Shown piece after piece: positions 11,998 through 24,134 of a stretch of DNA of 64,000 nt. A model generated the notes under the pieces. That model searched no databases. It was given only the letters and a program-made list of their open reading frames with translations, and had not been told where the DNA came from. Each line of letters starts with the position of its first letter. Position 1 is the stretch's first letter. The DNA is from Gossypium raimondii (taxonomy: Eukaryota; Streptophyta; Magnoliopsida; Malvales; Malvaceae): positions 1,426,001 to 1,490,000 of the forward strand of contig NC_068567.1 in the NCBI RefSeq assembly GCF_025698545.1. The letters run 5' to 3'. A program made the position numbers and the translations under genes.

Positions 11998-12540
11998 ATT
12001 AGGAAAAGCTTGGCCTTTTCATAATTTTACGTAACCAAATTTGTGATTGATTTAACTTTTTTTTTCCCTCATCTTTCTTTACTTTGCTAGCATTACTTGC
12101 CTGCTTTTGAGTTTTGATCAATCCCTATTATGATACATACCACAAAGTCAAATAATTTTCCTATTTTCTTTTACAAAGAATAAAAGGTGGCTAATTGAGT
12201 CTAAATTCGATTTACATGAGCATTATTATCAGTGTAGGATGATATAGGTTTGAGTGTGCTAAAGCTTATTATACCTCCTATTTAAGAGTTGGGGAGGGAC
12301 TATGGGTAGTTTTAGGCATTGTATCAAAAGGAGTTGATATTAATGTTAAAATAATAATAATAATAATAAAAGGTGAATAACATTGAGTAAAATTTGCATT
12401 AAGGAAAAAAAAAACATTTGGGCCATAATTGGGAAATAAAGATATTCATAATAGTGGGTCGAATATGTGGGATTTGGATGGGTCCAACTATGGTATCATC
12501 ATACTTGATAGCCTAAGTTCAAGCCTCCCATATTATAGAT
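11998..12540. repeat. Local direct duplication, second copy with SINE inside
   Basis: This is the second member of the pair with 11090-11700. A SINE (12185-12335) and an (ATA)n run near 12350 interrupt it where the first copy has neither, so the duplication came before the SINE insertion. Confidence 0.6.
12185..12335 (+). mobile_element. tRNA-derived SINE, copy 5
   Basis: TAATTGAGTCTAAATTCG, box B-like GGTTTGAGTGTGC, body CTCCTATTTAAGAGTTGGGG and tail TAGGCATTGTATCAAAAG match the family. Confidence 0.65.
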
Positions 12541-13641
12541 GTGTTAAATTATGAAGTAAAAATTTAAAGGTTAAATTATGTTCTAAATCCCTATACACTT
12601 TAAACATTTAGTCCTTTTACTTTTCGAATTTAAAAGTTTTGTTGGAATTGTGTTCTTACGAAAAATTGGTGTTAGCATTTTGATTGAAACAGTCAGCATT
12701 ATTAATTATTTAAATTAACTAATGACATTATAAAAGTAGAATGACCAAATTATGTCAAAACTAAAATATATAAAGTAAATCTCAAGTTTCAACATAGTAT
12801 AGGGGCTAAGATTGAAACTACTGTTTAGCATTTAAATAATACAAATCCAAATTTTGTTATCCTCTTTTCACTTCCGATATTATAATGATAAAAAATACTA
12901 AAAATATAGTAAGGAATCCATGTTTGAATTTTCAAATCAAGTCAACTTTAAACAAATATAGAAATTTGAATATTTGAAAAATTATTTGATATAGTGTTAA
13001 TAGAGATAACACATATCTCATTTAAAGGCAGTAAAAAAATAAATCAACATATTATTTGACAGGGATTTCTCAATGTATCTACTGGAGTAAGTTTAGTAAT
13101 TAATTCTCTGCATTTTGTAGGCCCATTAAGGGGATAAATACTGGTCACGAGTTAACAGAAGAAGTATATTGACCATTAATAATATAATATACTTTTATTT
13201 TATTTTATTTATTTTATTATGCTCTAATTAATTGATAATAAGAAGGTGATAGGAAATAGACTTGTAACCGAACCTTCCACCTACTACTCTTTCGTCTATA
13301 GCTTTTAACTTTTTCTCATTCAACTTAGTCCTGCATAATTAGTCAAATACCCAACCTAGTCGAAATTATAAACTCTCCAAAAAGGATTAATTGCATAGAC
13401 GCCCTGAAATTATGATCCAGATTTGACATGGTCTTCAAACTTCAAAACTTCTAATTGAGTTGTTGAAGTATTAATTAGGTCCTTCCATCATACTAATCAT
13501 TAGGTTGGAAGTTAAACGCCAACTCAAATTTGACGTGGAACATATTTAAAAGACCTGGATCAAATTATAAATACATGTTCCTATTATACTGACAGTTTTG
13601 GATTTGACGTGTTTTTGTTTTAAATAGTTCTCCTAAATTAT
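12541..13641. other. AT-rich intergenic DNA, no gene seen
   Basis: It contains short stretches such as AAATCCCTATACACTTTAAA and TTAGTCCTTTTACTTTT that recur in loosely similar form elsewhere in the window (old dispersed repeats). No gene is supported. Confidence 0.5.
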
Positions 13642-13649
13642 ATTGATAT

Positions 13650-14096
13650 TAGATGTGTTCAAATTTCGGTTAAAACCGAATTAATCGACTAAATAAATAT
13701 AATTCGGTTAATCAGTCAGTTAACCAATCTAATTCGGTCGGAGATCGGTTAATGATTTTTTAAAAGTTCAGTTATCGGTTAATTCGATTCAAAATCGGGT
13801 AATTAACTGAACTTAATAATTAATTATACAATTTATATGTAGTCTTAATTCGGTTAATTTGGTCAAATGAACATTATCAATTTATTTATTTTTTTGATAT
13901 GTTTTGTACTTGTTTTAACAAAAAAAAATATAAATTTCGGTTAATTCGGTTAATCAACCGAATTAATCGAAATATTTCGATTCGACTAAGTTTTTTTGAA
14001 AAAATTTTGGTTCAGTTAACAGTTAAAGGATTAAAAAGTTTGGTTAACACTAGTTCGGTTCGATTAACCGTTCGGTTAACCGTTTGAACACCCTTA
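13650..14096. mobile_element. Non-autonomous hAT-like MITE with 8-bp target duplication
   Basis: The termini are TAGATGTGTTCAAA and TTTGAACACCCTTA (inverted, two mismatches). ATTGATAT flanks both sides (13642-13649 and 14097-14104), an 8-bp target site duplication as hAT transposons make. The 447-bp interior is rich in TTCGGTTAA and its complement TTAACCGAA and carries no transposase. The 62-codon open frame inside it is not a gene. Confidence 0.75.
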
Positions 14097-14104
14097 ATTG
14101 ATAT

Positions 14105-16334
14105 TGCCTTTTTTTCTAACATGTTAGATCCAAGTTATTGATATGATAAGTACACATGTATTTACAGTTTGATTCATGTATTTTAGATACGTTGCATGTC
14201 AGATTCAAACTAATATTTAATGCTTAAGTTGACAACAATTTATAAACGTTTCTACAATTAATCTCTCTAGAAATAATAAAAGTAAAATAAAAAAATTTAA
14301 TTTTAAAAAATAAAATGAGTTTTCATTAATTTATTTGAAAAATCACAAACTTTCATTATCTTTTCTGTTTGTCCCTTACATATTGAAATTTGAGAAGAAG
14401 CCAATACTAAGATAAGATGGTCAAATATCCATTTAGATTTAAACTAGCTAGTAATGAGTTTCTAGAGGAAATGAGACTTTTAGTCCCTAAACAATGCTCT
14501 GATAATTCTTCTTTGCCTACCTAAAATTCAACCATTTATTCTCAATAATGAGCATTCAAAGAACTTCTAGAGAAGACAAAATTATTAATTAATTCCTTTA
14601 CAAATTTATAAACCGAGTTATTCGTTTAAGTCTGAAAGCTCATTCGAAATATACAAGAATATAGACAAAAGTATAATATTCGAAGAATGGGTTTGAGCAA
14701 AAAAAAAAAAATTAAGCTCGATTAGAATATGAGTCAAGTTTGAACTTTAATAGTCAATGCGTTTTATACTTTTGTAATACATTTATTTATTTGTATATAT
14801 TATGTAAAATTATATCACATGAATTAAATATATAACAATTTAGTAACTTGTAGACTTTAAAAATTATGTTAAATTTAATAAAAAGCCATCTAAAATATTA
14901 AATTAAAAATAATATAGGTGAGTCTAAAATGAGTCCAAAATTTAAACTTATATTTTAGATTGAATCAATACTACATATAAGTTCGACTCGAACTCGGTCC
15001 ATGAACATTTATAAACATCTATAATGATTTGCTAATCCAGATTTTATTTTACCATACCATGAATATTGAAGAATTTAAGGATTTAGAACAGATAGTACCA
15101 AGACTTGGCCTTGGCATCTATGGTCAACACTAAAAAAATGGTTGAATGGTACATAAGAAGTAGTGATAAAAGTTGAATTAAATGGTAGATAAAGGATTAA
15201 TTAAATTATTAATAACACTGATTAGAACATTTACGGTTCGGATTATTCATGCAAGATTGATAAATTTAATTTCATCATGTTAAATTTTGAATAAAATATT
15301 TTCAATTTAAACTGACCGACTCTGGTCCAAATTAATAATAATTTTAAAATGAATTCATAATTTCTAAAATTTTCAATGATTGTCTATGAAATAATAATTA
15401 TATTCTTTTATGTAATTCATCAGTAAAATTCAAACTGGTCCTTAAATTATCATCTTAAATCATTTCTTTCAATTATATTTTAATTATTAAAAGATAATAA
15501 GATAGAATTCTGTATAGATAATGATTTTAATATAATTGAATTTCACTTGCACTAAAATAATTATTTACTCAGATAAATATTTTTATTCATTTAAAAAATT
15601 GAAATTTATTTATTAATTTTCAATTATAATCATAGTAAGTATTTTTATATATGTAATTATATTAAAATAAATAGAAGTAATTACTAATTTATTCAAAATT
15701 AGAATAATTAAATTTAATTAACTAAAAATTTAATTTTAGGTGGATTAATGATGATTGTGGGTGGAAAAAAAGATTAAAGTAATAAAAAAATTAGCTGGTG
15801 GGAGGGTAAAGGCATATATTCCTCAAAAGCATCTGCCCACTATTATTACAACTATAAAGCTTTGCATTATGAGATTCTTTTTTAAAGCAATAAAATAAAA
15901 TAGTAAAAATACTAAAATTAATTTAAAAATAAATAAAAATAAATACCCTTTAGTAAGTTGAGCTGTCTCTTTTTTATGTGAGGAAATTACAAAATGGGGT
16001 CTATTAAGAATTTTTATTAATTGATACACGAGGAATTTTTTTTGGAAAGAAAATAGTAAAATTAGATAGAAAAAGAAGAGCTGAATTTTTATTTTGATTT
16101 TAAAAAATCAGATTCAAATTTAATATGAAAATCTTAAAATTCTTAGATACAATATAAATAAACAAATTATTACATCTATTTGCCCAAATTCAGACATGTA
16201 AAGGTGCTTTTAAATACTCTTGAGTTTATAAAAAAATAGAAAAAAAATATTCATAGAATTAAAATAATAAATTATATTAATCGTTATTAATTCGACCAAA
16301 ATCGAGTTGATGTGAATTGTAAATTATATTAATC
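14105..16334. other. AT-rich intergenic DNA, no gene seen
   Basis: A stretch at 14125-14240 (GATCCAAGTTATTGATATG, GTATTTACAGTTTGATTC) is related to the repeat pair at 16490-16815. The rest is AT-rich with no credible gene. Confidence 0.5.
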
Positions 16335-16460
16335 AGATTAGTATGGGTATTGTTATTAATGTAGTAGGACGTGGGTTTGAGTGCGCTGAAACGCATTATT
16401 CTCCTATTTATGGGTTGATGACGGGCTATGGATAATTTAGGTATTATCCCAAAAAGAGCA
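16335..16460 (+). mobile_element. tRNA-derived SINE, copy 6
   Basis: Box A-like TTAGTATGGGTATTG is followed by box B-like GGGTTTGAGTGCG, body CTCCTATTTATGGGTTGATG and tail TAGGTATTATCCCAAAAAG. It lies about 1.2 kb upstream of the epsin start codon. Confidence 0.6.
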
Positions 16461-16489
16461 GATATAATCACAACCTTTACATAAGGTCC

Positions 16490-16815
16490 AAGTTGTTGAT
16501 ATAGTAAGTATATAAGTATTTACAATTTGATCCCCTTATTTTATATATGCTATGCAATAGATTTAAGCTAATATTTATTGCCCGAATTGACAACTAAACC
16601 AATCTAAGGACATGATCGATATAATACTAATATTTTGAGAACTCAATGAATACATATCAAATCCAAGTTGTCACATAGCGGGAATATAAATGTTTACAAT
16701 TGGATCCATTTGTTTTAAGTATGCTCCTAAACAGATTTGAGTTGACATTTATTCCCCGAACTAACAATTAAACCAATACAGGGACATGATCAATACAATA
16801 CTAATACTTCAAAAA
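16490..16815. repeat. Two direct repeat units of about 150-170 bases
   Basis: Unit 1 (GTCCAAGTTGTTGATATAG, TTTACAATTTGATCC, GACATGATCGATATAATACT) and unit 2 from 16662 (ATCCAAGTTGTCACATAG, TTTACAATTGGATCC, GACATGATCAATACAATACT) are the same sequence diverged. A third relative lies near 14128. Confidence 0.6.
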
Positions 16816-16899
16816 TTCAATTAAAATATTTGAAATTTAGGGACCATATTAAAATCCAAACATAATTTAAAGACGTGTAATGCAATTAACCCAAAGAAA

Positions 16900-17640
16900 T
16901 AAAAATGATAATGTGAATATTGAAAACAAGGGTAGTTTTGAACTTTTCCAATGACTACATTTCATTTTCCTTTCACAACAGCTTATTGTGAATAATGAAT
17001 TCGTCGTATATTTTCCATTGAAAATTCCCATTTTCTTTTCCACTTCAATATTTTTCCCTCTCTCTAACAGCGACGATCGATTTTTATTAATTTTCTTTGC
17101 CGTCGGATCTTTGGTTTTCCATTTTGATTCAATCAGGTTAAGATTTTTCTTTGAAATTTTTTGATTTTTTTTCCGTTTTCTCTTTCACTCTCATTTAGAT
17201 CTGATTTTTTTTTTTGAATTTGGAGTTTCGTTTGGATTTCTCATTTTATAGATCTATTTTTCATGTATCTAAATTCAGCTGAATTTGATCTCATTTTGAT
17301 TGATTTTTCCTGTTTTTTTTTATTTGAATTCGTAATTGTTAAAACTTCCTCGAAGATTCTTAATTATAAGATTTGAAGATCTAGGGATCTGTTAGAAATA
17401 TTGGTCAAAATCGTGATATCTATCACAAATGTCATTATATTTCCTGTAATTGATCTTCAATTTTTCCCTCTTTGAGTTCTTTGACTTTCCTTTGTAATGT
17501 TTTCGAACTTATATGTTCAGTTGGATTTAATTATATTACTTTGTATGCCTGAAATTGGTTCAAGATCTAAGCTTTTCCTTTTTTTTTTCCCCCTATTTCT
17601 TTAATGTGACAGGATTGCTTCGTTTTGAACCCAGGCGACG
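16900..17640 (+). promoter_or_regulatory. Epsin promoter-proximal region and 5' UTR with probable leader intron
   Basis: A pyrimidine-rich stretch (TTTTCCCTCTCTCTAACAG, about 17049-17070) resembles a plant transcription start region. A donor after CAATCAG (GT at 17137) and an acceptor ending GTGACAG at 17612 would remove a T-rich 476-base leader intron and leave a short leader before the ATG at 17641. Splicing here is inferred; no clear TATA box is assigned. Confidence 0.45.
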
Positions 17641-20600
17641 ATGAAGAAGGCTATCGGTCAAACTGTTAGAGAGCTGTAAGTGTATTGCTAGATTCTAATT
17701 CCCTTATATGATAGCGTTGTTGAATTTGTTTCAAATATTTTATAGTTCAAAGCAATATTTTGGTACTAAATTATCTATGAAAGATGATTATTGGAAGTTT
17801 AGTCTCTTTTGAATTAATTCGTTTTATTCCTGCTTATCAGTATCTGCTATAAGCCTATAACCAGTGGCTAAATGTTTTATTTTTCTTATGTTTTTGCAGT
17901 AAGAGAGAGGTTAATAAGAAAGTTCTCAAAGTTCCTGGAATAGAGCAGAAGGTAAGACTACTCTAGAAAGTTAACGGTCCATTTAAGTACTTAAAAGGTG
18001 ATTGTTGCATAATTGTAAGTATTGATGATTGGTAGGCAAGGGGATTTAATAAACTATCTAGATACTGTTTTGATCTATATCATATTTAAAATATGAAACT
18101 ATGAATGTGATTCTAACTCTGATACCAACTCTAGTAATGGGTCAATAGAAACTGGAGAGAAGTAAACGTGAGATTATACTACTTAGGTTTGAGATTGAGA
18201 ACTTGTTTAAAATTAATGAATTCTTGGATTAGTAACCTGAGTGGTATTTATTTTATGATGGTTAGATTCCTACTAGTCAAAGGCTTACGTATGCCGCCTT
18301 TTAACCAAGTACTATAAGGAATGGGGACATAATAGTAAAAAGTACAAATGGCTGATTTGGTTTGGGAGAAGAGTTTGCTGATATATGTTGTTGACATTCA
18401 GCGGCTGCCTGTTGCAGGCTAGTTTGATGATTGTTTGAATGTTTTGGAGCACTTAATGGAAGGTTTATCAATGGACTTATTCTTACATTTGCTAAAGGAT
18501 CTTTATTTTTCATATAAATGTCTTATTAAGTTTGATTAGGTACATATGATGCTCTGGCTGAGCTGAATCTTGATAGAATTTATTAGTTCCAAACTATTTT
18601 TTCCATACTTCTTTTTTGTCCTTTTGGCAAGGAGGGAATTGTCATTCAAAGTAGTTAGCTTTAATAAATATAGTATTCTTTCACAACAGAAGTCTCTATG
18701 CGGCTAAGCAATAACATTACTTGTAATACTATTGAAATTTAATTTATCCGCTTGAAATAATTTTTTTTTTCATTTTGTCTTTCAGGTTCTTGATGCTACC
18801 AGTAATGAGCCATGGGGTCCTCATGGATCACTTCTTGCAGATATTGCAATGGCTACAAGAAACTAGTAAGCTTGAGAGAAGTTATGTATGATTTTCATTC
18901 CATATATGTTACTAGGAAATTCATTCCTATAAATATTCATGCAGTCATGAGTATCAGATGATCATGACAGTGATCTGGAAACGTCTAAGTGACACTGGAA
19001 AGAATTGGCGTCATGTCTACAAGGTCAGCAAAGATTAGTTGCATTCATCATCAGTTTATTTCCTCTGCAACATGTAAAAAGTATCATACAGGAATCTCAT
19101 GTAATTGTTAGCATTTTATCTTTTTAACTAAATCTCCGTCTTCAATTTTGCAACAATCATTGTGTTCTAACACATATTTTGTGTACTGTATTCTCTTTTC
19201 TTTTTTGGTATGTATTTTACGTTTCTTCAATGTACCAATGTACTAAGGTATTTGCTTTATTGAGCTTCAGGCTCTGACTGTTCTGGAGTACCTTGTTGGT
19301 CATGGATCGGAGCGTGTCATAGATGACATAAGAGAACATGCTTATCAAATATCGGTAATTTCTGTTTCTTGATTCTGTATGACAACTTTGCATGCAGTGT
19401 TTATGATACAATCTGCAGCTTACTTTTTTTAAATGTTTTGGTCTGATTAAATAATTCTTCCATGTTACAGGCTTTGTCCAATTTTCAGTACATTGATTCC
19501 AGTGGAAGGGACCAAGGTAACAATGTCCGAAAGAAATCTCAGAGCCTTGTGGCCCTAGTTAATGATAAAGAAAGAATAATTGAAGTAAGACAAAAGGCTG
19601 CAGCTAACAGGGACAAGTGAGTCAGCAACATGCCTTTTTGCTTTAATTTTGTTGCTGAGTTCAACCATCCTCCTGAATAAGTGTTTTTACACTGGCATTG
19701 ACAAATATTGCCGGTTATTTTTGTTCTATGCTGCTTTTAACATCACATTCACAAGCATGCTGACTTTCAACATAATATTTACTTGTGTGTTGTCAACATG
19801 AAAGTACATCTGTGCAAGAGCATTCATACTTTCAACGTGGCAAGTACATGTTTCATGAGCATGCACATATACAGATGCACTTTCTCTCTGTTAGGAAAAT
19901 TCATGTGTTATGTGGTATCTGTTGTTCACATAGCAGTTGAGAGACACACACGTATGCTGTATGTGAGTTTCAGTTGGACGCATCATTAATATGTCCACAG
20001 AAAATTGATTTGAGATTTTGATTAAAGTGGTTTTCTCTCCTAATGGGCAGCTGTATTTTCACTTTCTTGCCATTAATTGTTGGATATTTCTTGTTCATCT
20101 GTTCACGGTGGACATCCATATATTTTGTTCTTTCTTGAGTGATAGACACAATCCTTTTAGAATATTAATGCTGAACTGGAACTCAAATAGAAAAAGGTTT
20201 ATACTTAATCTAATCTCATTTCTATTTGAGTTCCATTTTTGTAAGTTCTGATAACATTTCTTGCTCGTGATCAGTGGGATCTGTGTGATTTGCTTTTATT
20301 CTTCTTTGTTAAATATTTTGCTTTGGAGTTGCATTCTCTATATGAGATTATAGATTAATGCAGAATTTGAATCCTTCAATAATGCATTACTGCTTGTTCT
20401 ACAGATTTAGGAACACATCAACAGGTGGAATGTATAGGCCGGGTTCAGGGGGATATGGAGACAAATATGATTATGATCGTTATGGAAACAAGGATTATGA
20501 TGATCAAAATGGTTATGGAAGAGACCGGGAATATGGCTATAGAGATGATGATCGGTATGGCAGATATGGGGATTCAAACAGTCGTGATGGAGATCGTTAT

Positions 20601-23600
20601 GGCAGAGATTATGAAGACCGCTACGGCAGAGATGGTGACAGGGATGATGACTACCGAGGTAGAAGTAGAAGTGTTGATGATTATCAATATGGCACAAGAT
20701 CTAGGAGCTCTGATAGAGACCGTGCTTTTGATGAGGATGGTGCTTCTTCTCGGTATGCACTTATATACTTTTGAATTTTGAAACCTTTTTGTTGCTATGT
20801 TCTTCTTGGAAACATATTAATGTTGATTTAATTATGTTAACCTGGTCTCAATTTTTTGTTGAAGTAATTAATTTTCCCTTTCTTTATGGGTATCATGAAA
20901 ACCATACAAAATAGGTGTATATATTAATAGTTTGTGTTGCACTAGAGTAGGATTCTTAAATGGTGCATTCACTTGGTAATTTTCAATGCAACATTTCTAT
21001 CCAAATGAGGTTTTGGTTTTCATTTCACCAAGTCATGGAAGATTTTATAGTTATGATCCTTCCTTGTCAATTTCAAGCATACTGCTCATACTTTCGTGGT
21101 AGGCTTGAGACAGAATGTAATTAGCATGACTATCATCTCTGCAGGGGCAGTGGTGATAGAGCTGATGATCACTCTCAAGATGGAAGGTAGCCATGAGTGG
21201 ATGCAGTCAAAACTTGTATTAGTTGATATATATATTTTCTCAAAGGAGATCACAGCCTAGGAATAAAAGAAGAGATTGCAAGTGCTGAGATTCAAACTCT
21301 ACACTTGTTGGATGCCACCTCTTATGGGTGTCTGCATGAACCAACTAGGCTAACCTTTGATTCTAGTTGATCAAATTTTTTATTCGATTGGTTTCTTGTT
21401 TCTGAAATTTTCTGAATATATATATTTTGTTCAGGCGGCATGAGCGGAAACAATCTGAACAAAATATTGGTGCTCCTCCTAGTTATGAAGAAGCAGTAAC
21501 TGAGACTCAGAGTCCTGTCCGTAGCGAAAGGTATTGCTTTTCACCTTAAACTCTAGAGACATCAGACATGTTGCTTGGAACTGTGTTTTGGTTTGTTGCT
21601 GCATTCTGAAAAGATGTTTGATAATAGGGTTGGCCAAACTTCTGTAGCAGCTGCTCCTCCTCCTCCTCCTACCAATAATCCTAACCAAGCAGCCTCTGAT
21701 CTTAGTAACTCAGCTTCTCCTCCAAATCAACAAGCAGAGGCTTTTGATGAATTTGATCCCCGTGGTTCATTTTCAGGTATAAAATTCTATATAAATTCTA
21801 TGGTTTCTATGTTCCAATTGCATTACCTGGATGGTCATTGTTTATTGCTTTGATGTGCTGGTCTTTTGACTTGAACTATCATCATGCAAAGTGTAATTTT
21901 CTGAGTTGTCTAAATATTAAGTTTGACATGCTCTGTTGCTTCACATTCCATGCTATTTTAAATTTTTTTTTTGTGGTAGTTTTTAGTGTATTTTATATCT
22001 GCAAAATGTATATTTCTTGCCAAATTGCGGATATTACTTTCTGGGGAGGTAAGCCTTTTGCAGTTGGTTATCTGGTAGTGACAGTTTTAGTGTTTTGATG
22101 ACTTCTTATTCAATTTTGTGCTATGTTTTCTCAATCCATATGAAATTACTGGTTGGAGTTTCATATGATTGCATGGAACTTAGTTTGGAATCTTTTGATG
22201 CCATTCCATTTATCCCTTGTAACTTGAACTTATTAGTTCATCTTTTGCTCATCAATTATAGCTGCCCCAACTCCTGCTCCTGCTCCTGCTGCTGTTCCCA
22301 CTGCCACAGCTGTCCCTGCTACTGCTGTTCCCACTGCTTCGACTAATGCTGAAATAGACTTGCTGGATGCTCTTTCAGATTCATTTGCCATTGTGCCAGT
22401 TACACCTGAAATCCCTGCTACTGAGGTTGATGCCCCTGCAAACTCTGGTGCTATGCCCACCTTTGCTGCTAATCAGCCGGCATCTAATTTTGGAAATCAG
22501 GTAACATGGTCCATTTATAATATTGAGGGATCATATACAAGGATTTCATTAAACCTGTCTGCAATATGTCTATTTATGGTACAACGAATTTGGATAAGCT
22601 GTTCTGTTGTTGCCTAATGTGTTTCATTTTTTCTTTCAAAGTTGTATATTTGAAAAGCACCTAAAAAAATTGATAGTTAAAAATGAATGAATTATTGAAA
22701 TCCTCTGTACAATAGAAAGGGTAGCATAAAGGTATTAGGGTGAATTTGTTGCCATACTAAAATTTTTAGGGGATATTGTTCCTGATTCAGGGTTTTGATG
22801 ATCCATTTGGTGATAATCCTTTTAAAGCTGTCGCTTCAACTGACTCTGCCCCAGCTGTACAACAAATTTCCACTTCCATGCCTACTTTCCAGCCTGCTAC
22901 AAACCAAAATGATGTAGCTCCTCAGCCACCTTCTGCAAGTTCCGAGACTGTCACAAATTTTGACTTTGGGAACTCATTCTCTGCAAATGCTTACTCTGCA
23001 CCCAATAGCACAAACTCCCAGTTTCTTCCTCAAGAAATGTCAACTCAAAATCAGGGAAGTGCTTATAGCCAAACAACACAGCCAGGTATCTATGGTCAAC
23101 AGGCACAATCAAGTGCTAATATGTACAGCCAACCGACACAGCCAAGTGCTAATCCATACGGCCAACCTGCACAGCCTGGTGCTAACGCATATGACCAAGT
23201 TGGACAACCTAGTTCTAATGCATATAGCCAATCTGTGCAGCCGAGTGTTAACCTTTATAGCCAACCGCCACAGCTGGGTGCTAATCCCTACAGCCAACCT
23301 GCACAGTTTAACTCTGGGAACCTCTCACGGCAGGGTTCTCTTGTTCCAGTTTCTTCACAGGGTGCTCACCAGATCACAAATTCACCCGCTGTACAAAATA
23401 ATAATGATTTCCTAAGTGGCTTAATTTCAGAACCAGGGTCAAAGCCAGCACAGACAGTCACTCCCACATCAACAGGAGCACTTGCTATAGTTCCACAACC
23501 CTCAAAGGATAAATTTGAGCTTAAGTCGGCGGTTTGGGCTGATACATTAAGCAGAGGATTGGTGAATTTGAACATATCTGGACGTAAGTAAACATTCTTC

Positions 23601-24134
23601 TTCTCTAAAAATTGTCATCAAGTATGTCCTTTCTGCATGATCTAACTTTATTGTTTTCGGTATGCAGCTAAAACAAATCCGTTGGCTGATATTGGAGTCG
23701 ACTTCGATGCTCTTAATCGGAAGGAAAAAAGGATGGAAAAACCTGCCCCAAATGCAGTGACATCTACAGTTACAATGGGTAAAGCAATGGGATCTGGGTC
23801 TGGGATTGGTCGTTCTGGTGCTACCACTCTTAGACCTCCCGCAAATCCTATGATGGGTTCTAGTATGGGTAGCATGGGCATGGGCATGGGCATGGGAATG
23901 GGTGGTGGACCTGTTGGAGGCATGGGAATGGGAGGAGGCTATGGTGGTATGAATCAACAACCAATGGGCATGGGGATGGGGATGGGGATGAACAACATGG
24001 GCATGAATCCAGGCATGGGGATGAATATGGGAATGGGACAAAGACCCCAAATGCAAGGAATGCCTGGCGGTTATAACCCTATGATGGGATCTGGAGGCTA
24101 TTCTCAACAGCCATACGGTGGTGGTTATCGATGA
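17641..24134 (+). CDS. EPSIN2: Clathrin interactor EPSIN2/EPSIN3-like, ENTH-domain protein
   Basis: Thirteen exons with GT/AG ends: 17641-17675, 17900-17951, 18786-18865, 18945-19023, 19271-19354, 19471-19616, 20405-20752, 21145-21186, 21435-21530, 21628-21776, 22262-22500, 22791-23583, 23668-24134. They join in frame to 869 residues. Exons 1-6 encode an ENTH domain (about residues 15-150; [50 protein letters not shown]), which in this family binds phosphoinositides. Exon 7 is Arg/Asp/Tyr/Gly-rich. Residues about 451-461 carry adjacent DPF and NPF motifs, used by epsins to bind adaptors and EH-domain proteins. A YGQP/YSQP repeat tract and a Met/Gly-rich tail follow. Plant epsins act in endosomal/vacuolar vesicle budding. 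Length and exon plan fit Arabidopsis EPSIN2/3; which of the two is uncertain. Confidence 0.93.
20178..20234. repeat. Short perfect inverted repeat in epsin intron 6
   Basis: GGAACTCAAATAGAAA (20178-20193) and its exact reverse complement TTTCTATTTGAGTTCC (20219-20234) flank a 25-base loop. It could fold as a hairpin in the pre-mRNA or be a tiny foldback remnant. Confidence 0.6.
21240..21360 (-). mobile_element. tRNA-derived SINE-like element in epsin intron 8
   Basis: On the minus strand it starts GTTAGCCTAGTTGGTTCATG (box A-like) and has GAGTTTGAATCTCAGC (box B-like) about 45 bases later. The head resembles 5365-5470 and differs from the six-copy family. It is not a functional tRNA: no cloverleaf or acceptor stem is seen. 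Confidence 0.5.

Noticed and set aside
6796..16460. tRNA genes
   Set aside because: Box A/B-like words are present, but no acceptor stem, anticodon arm or cloverleaf can be formed. They are SINE heads.
23547..24107. His-rich 186-codon minus-strand frame opposite the epsin last exons
   Set aside because: It is the shadow of GGCATG/GGGATG repeats coding Met/Gly on the plus strand.
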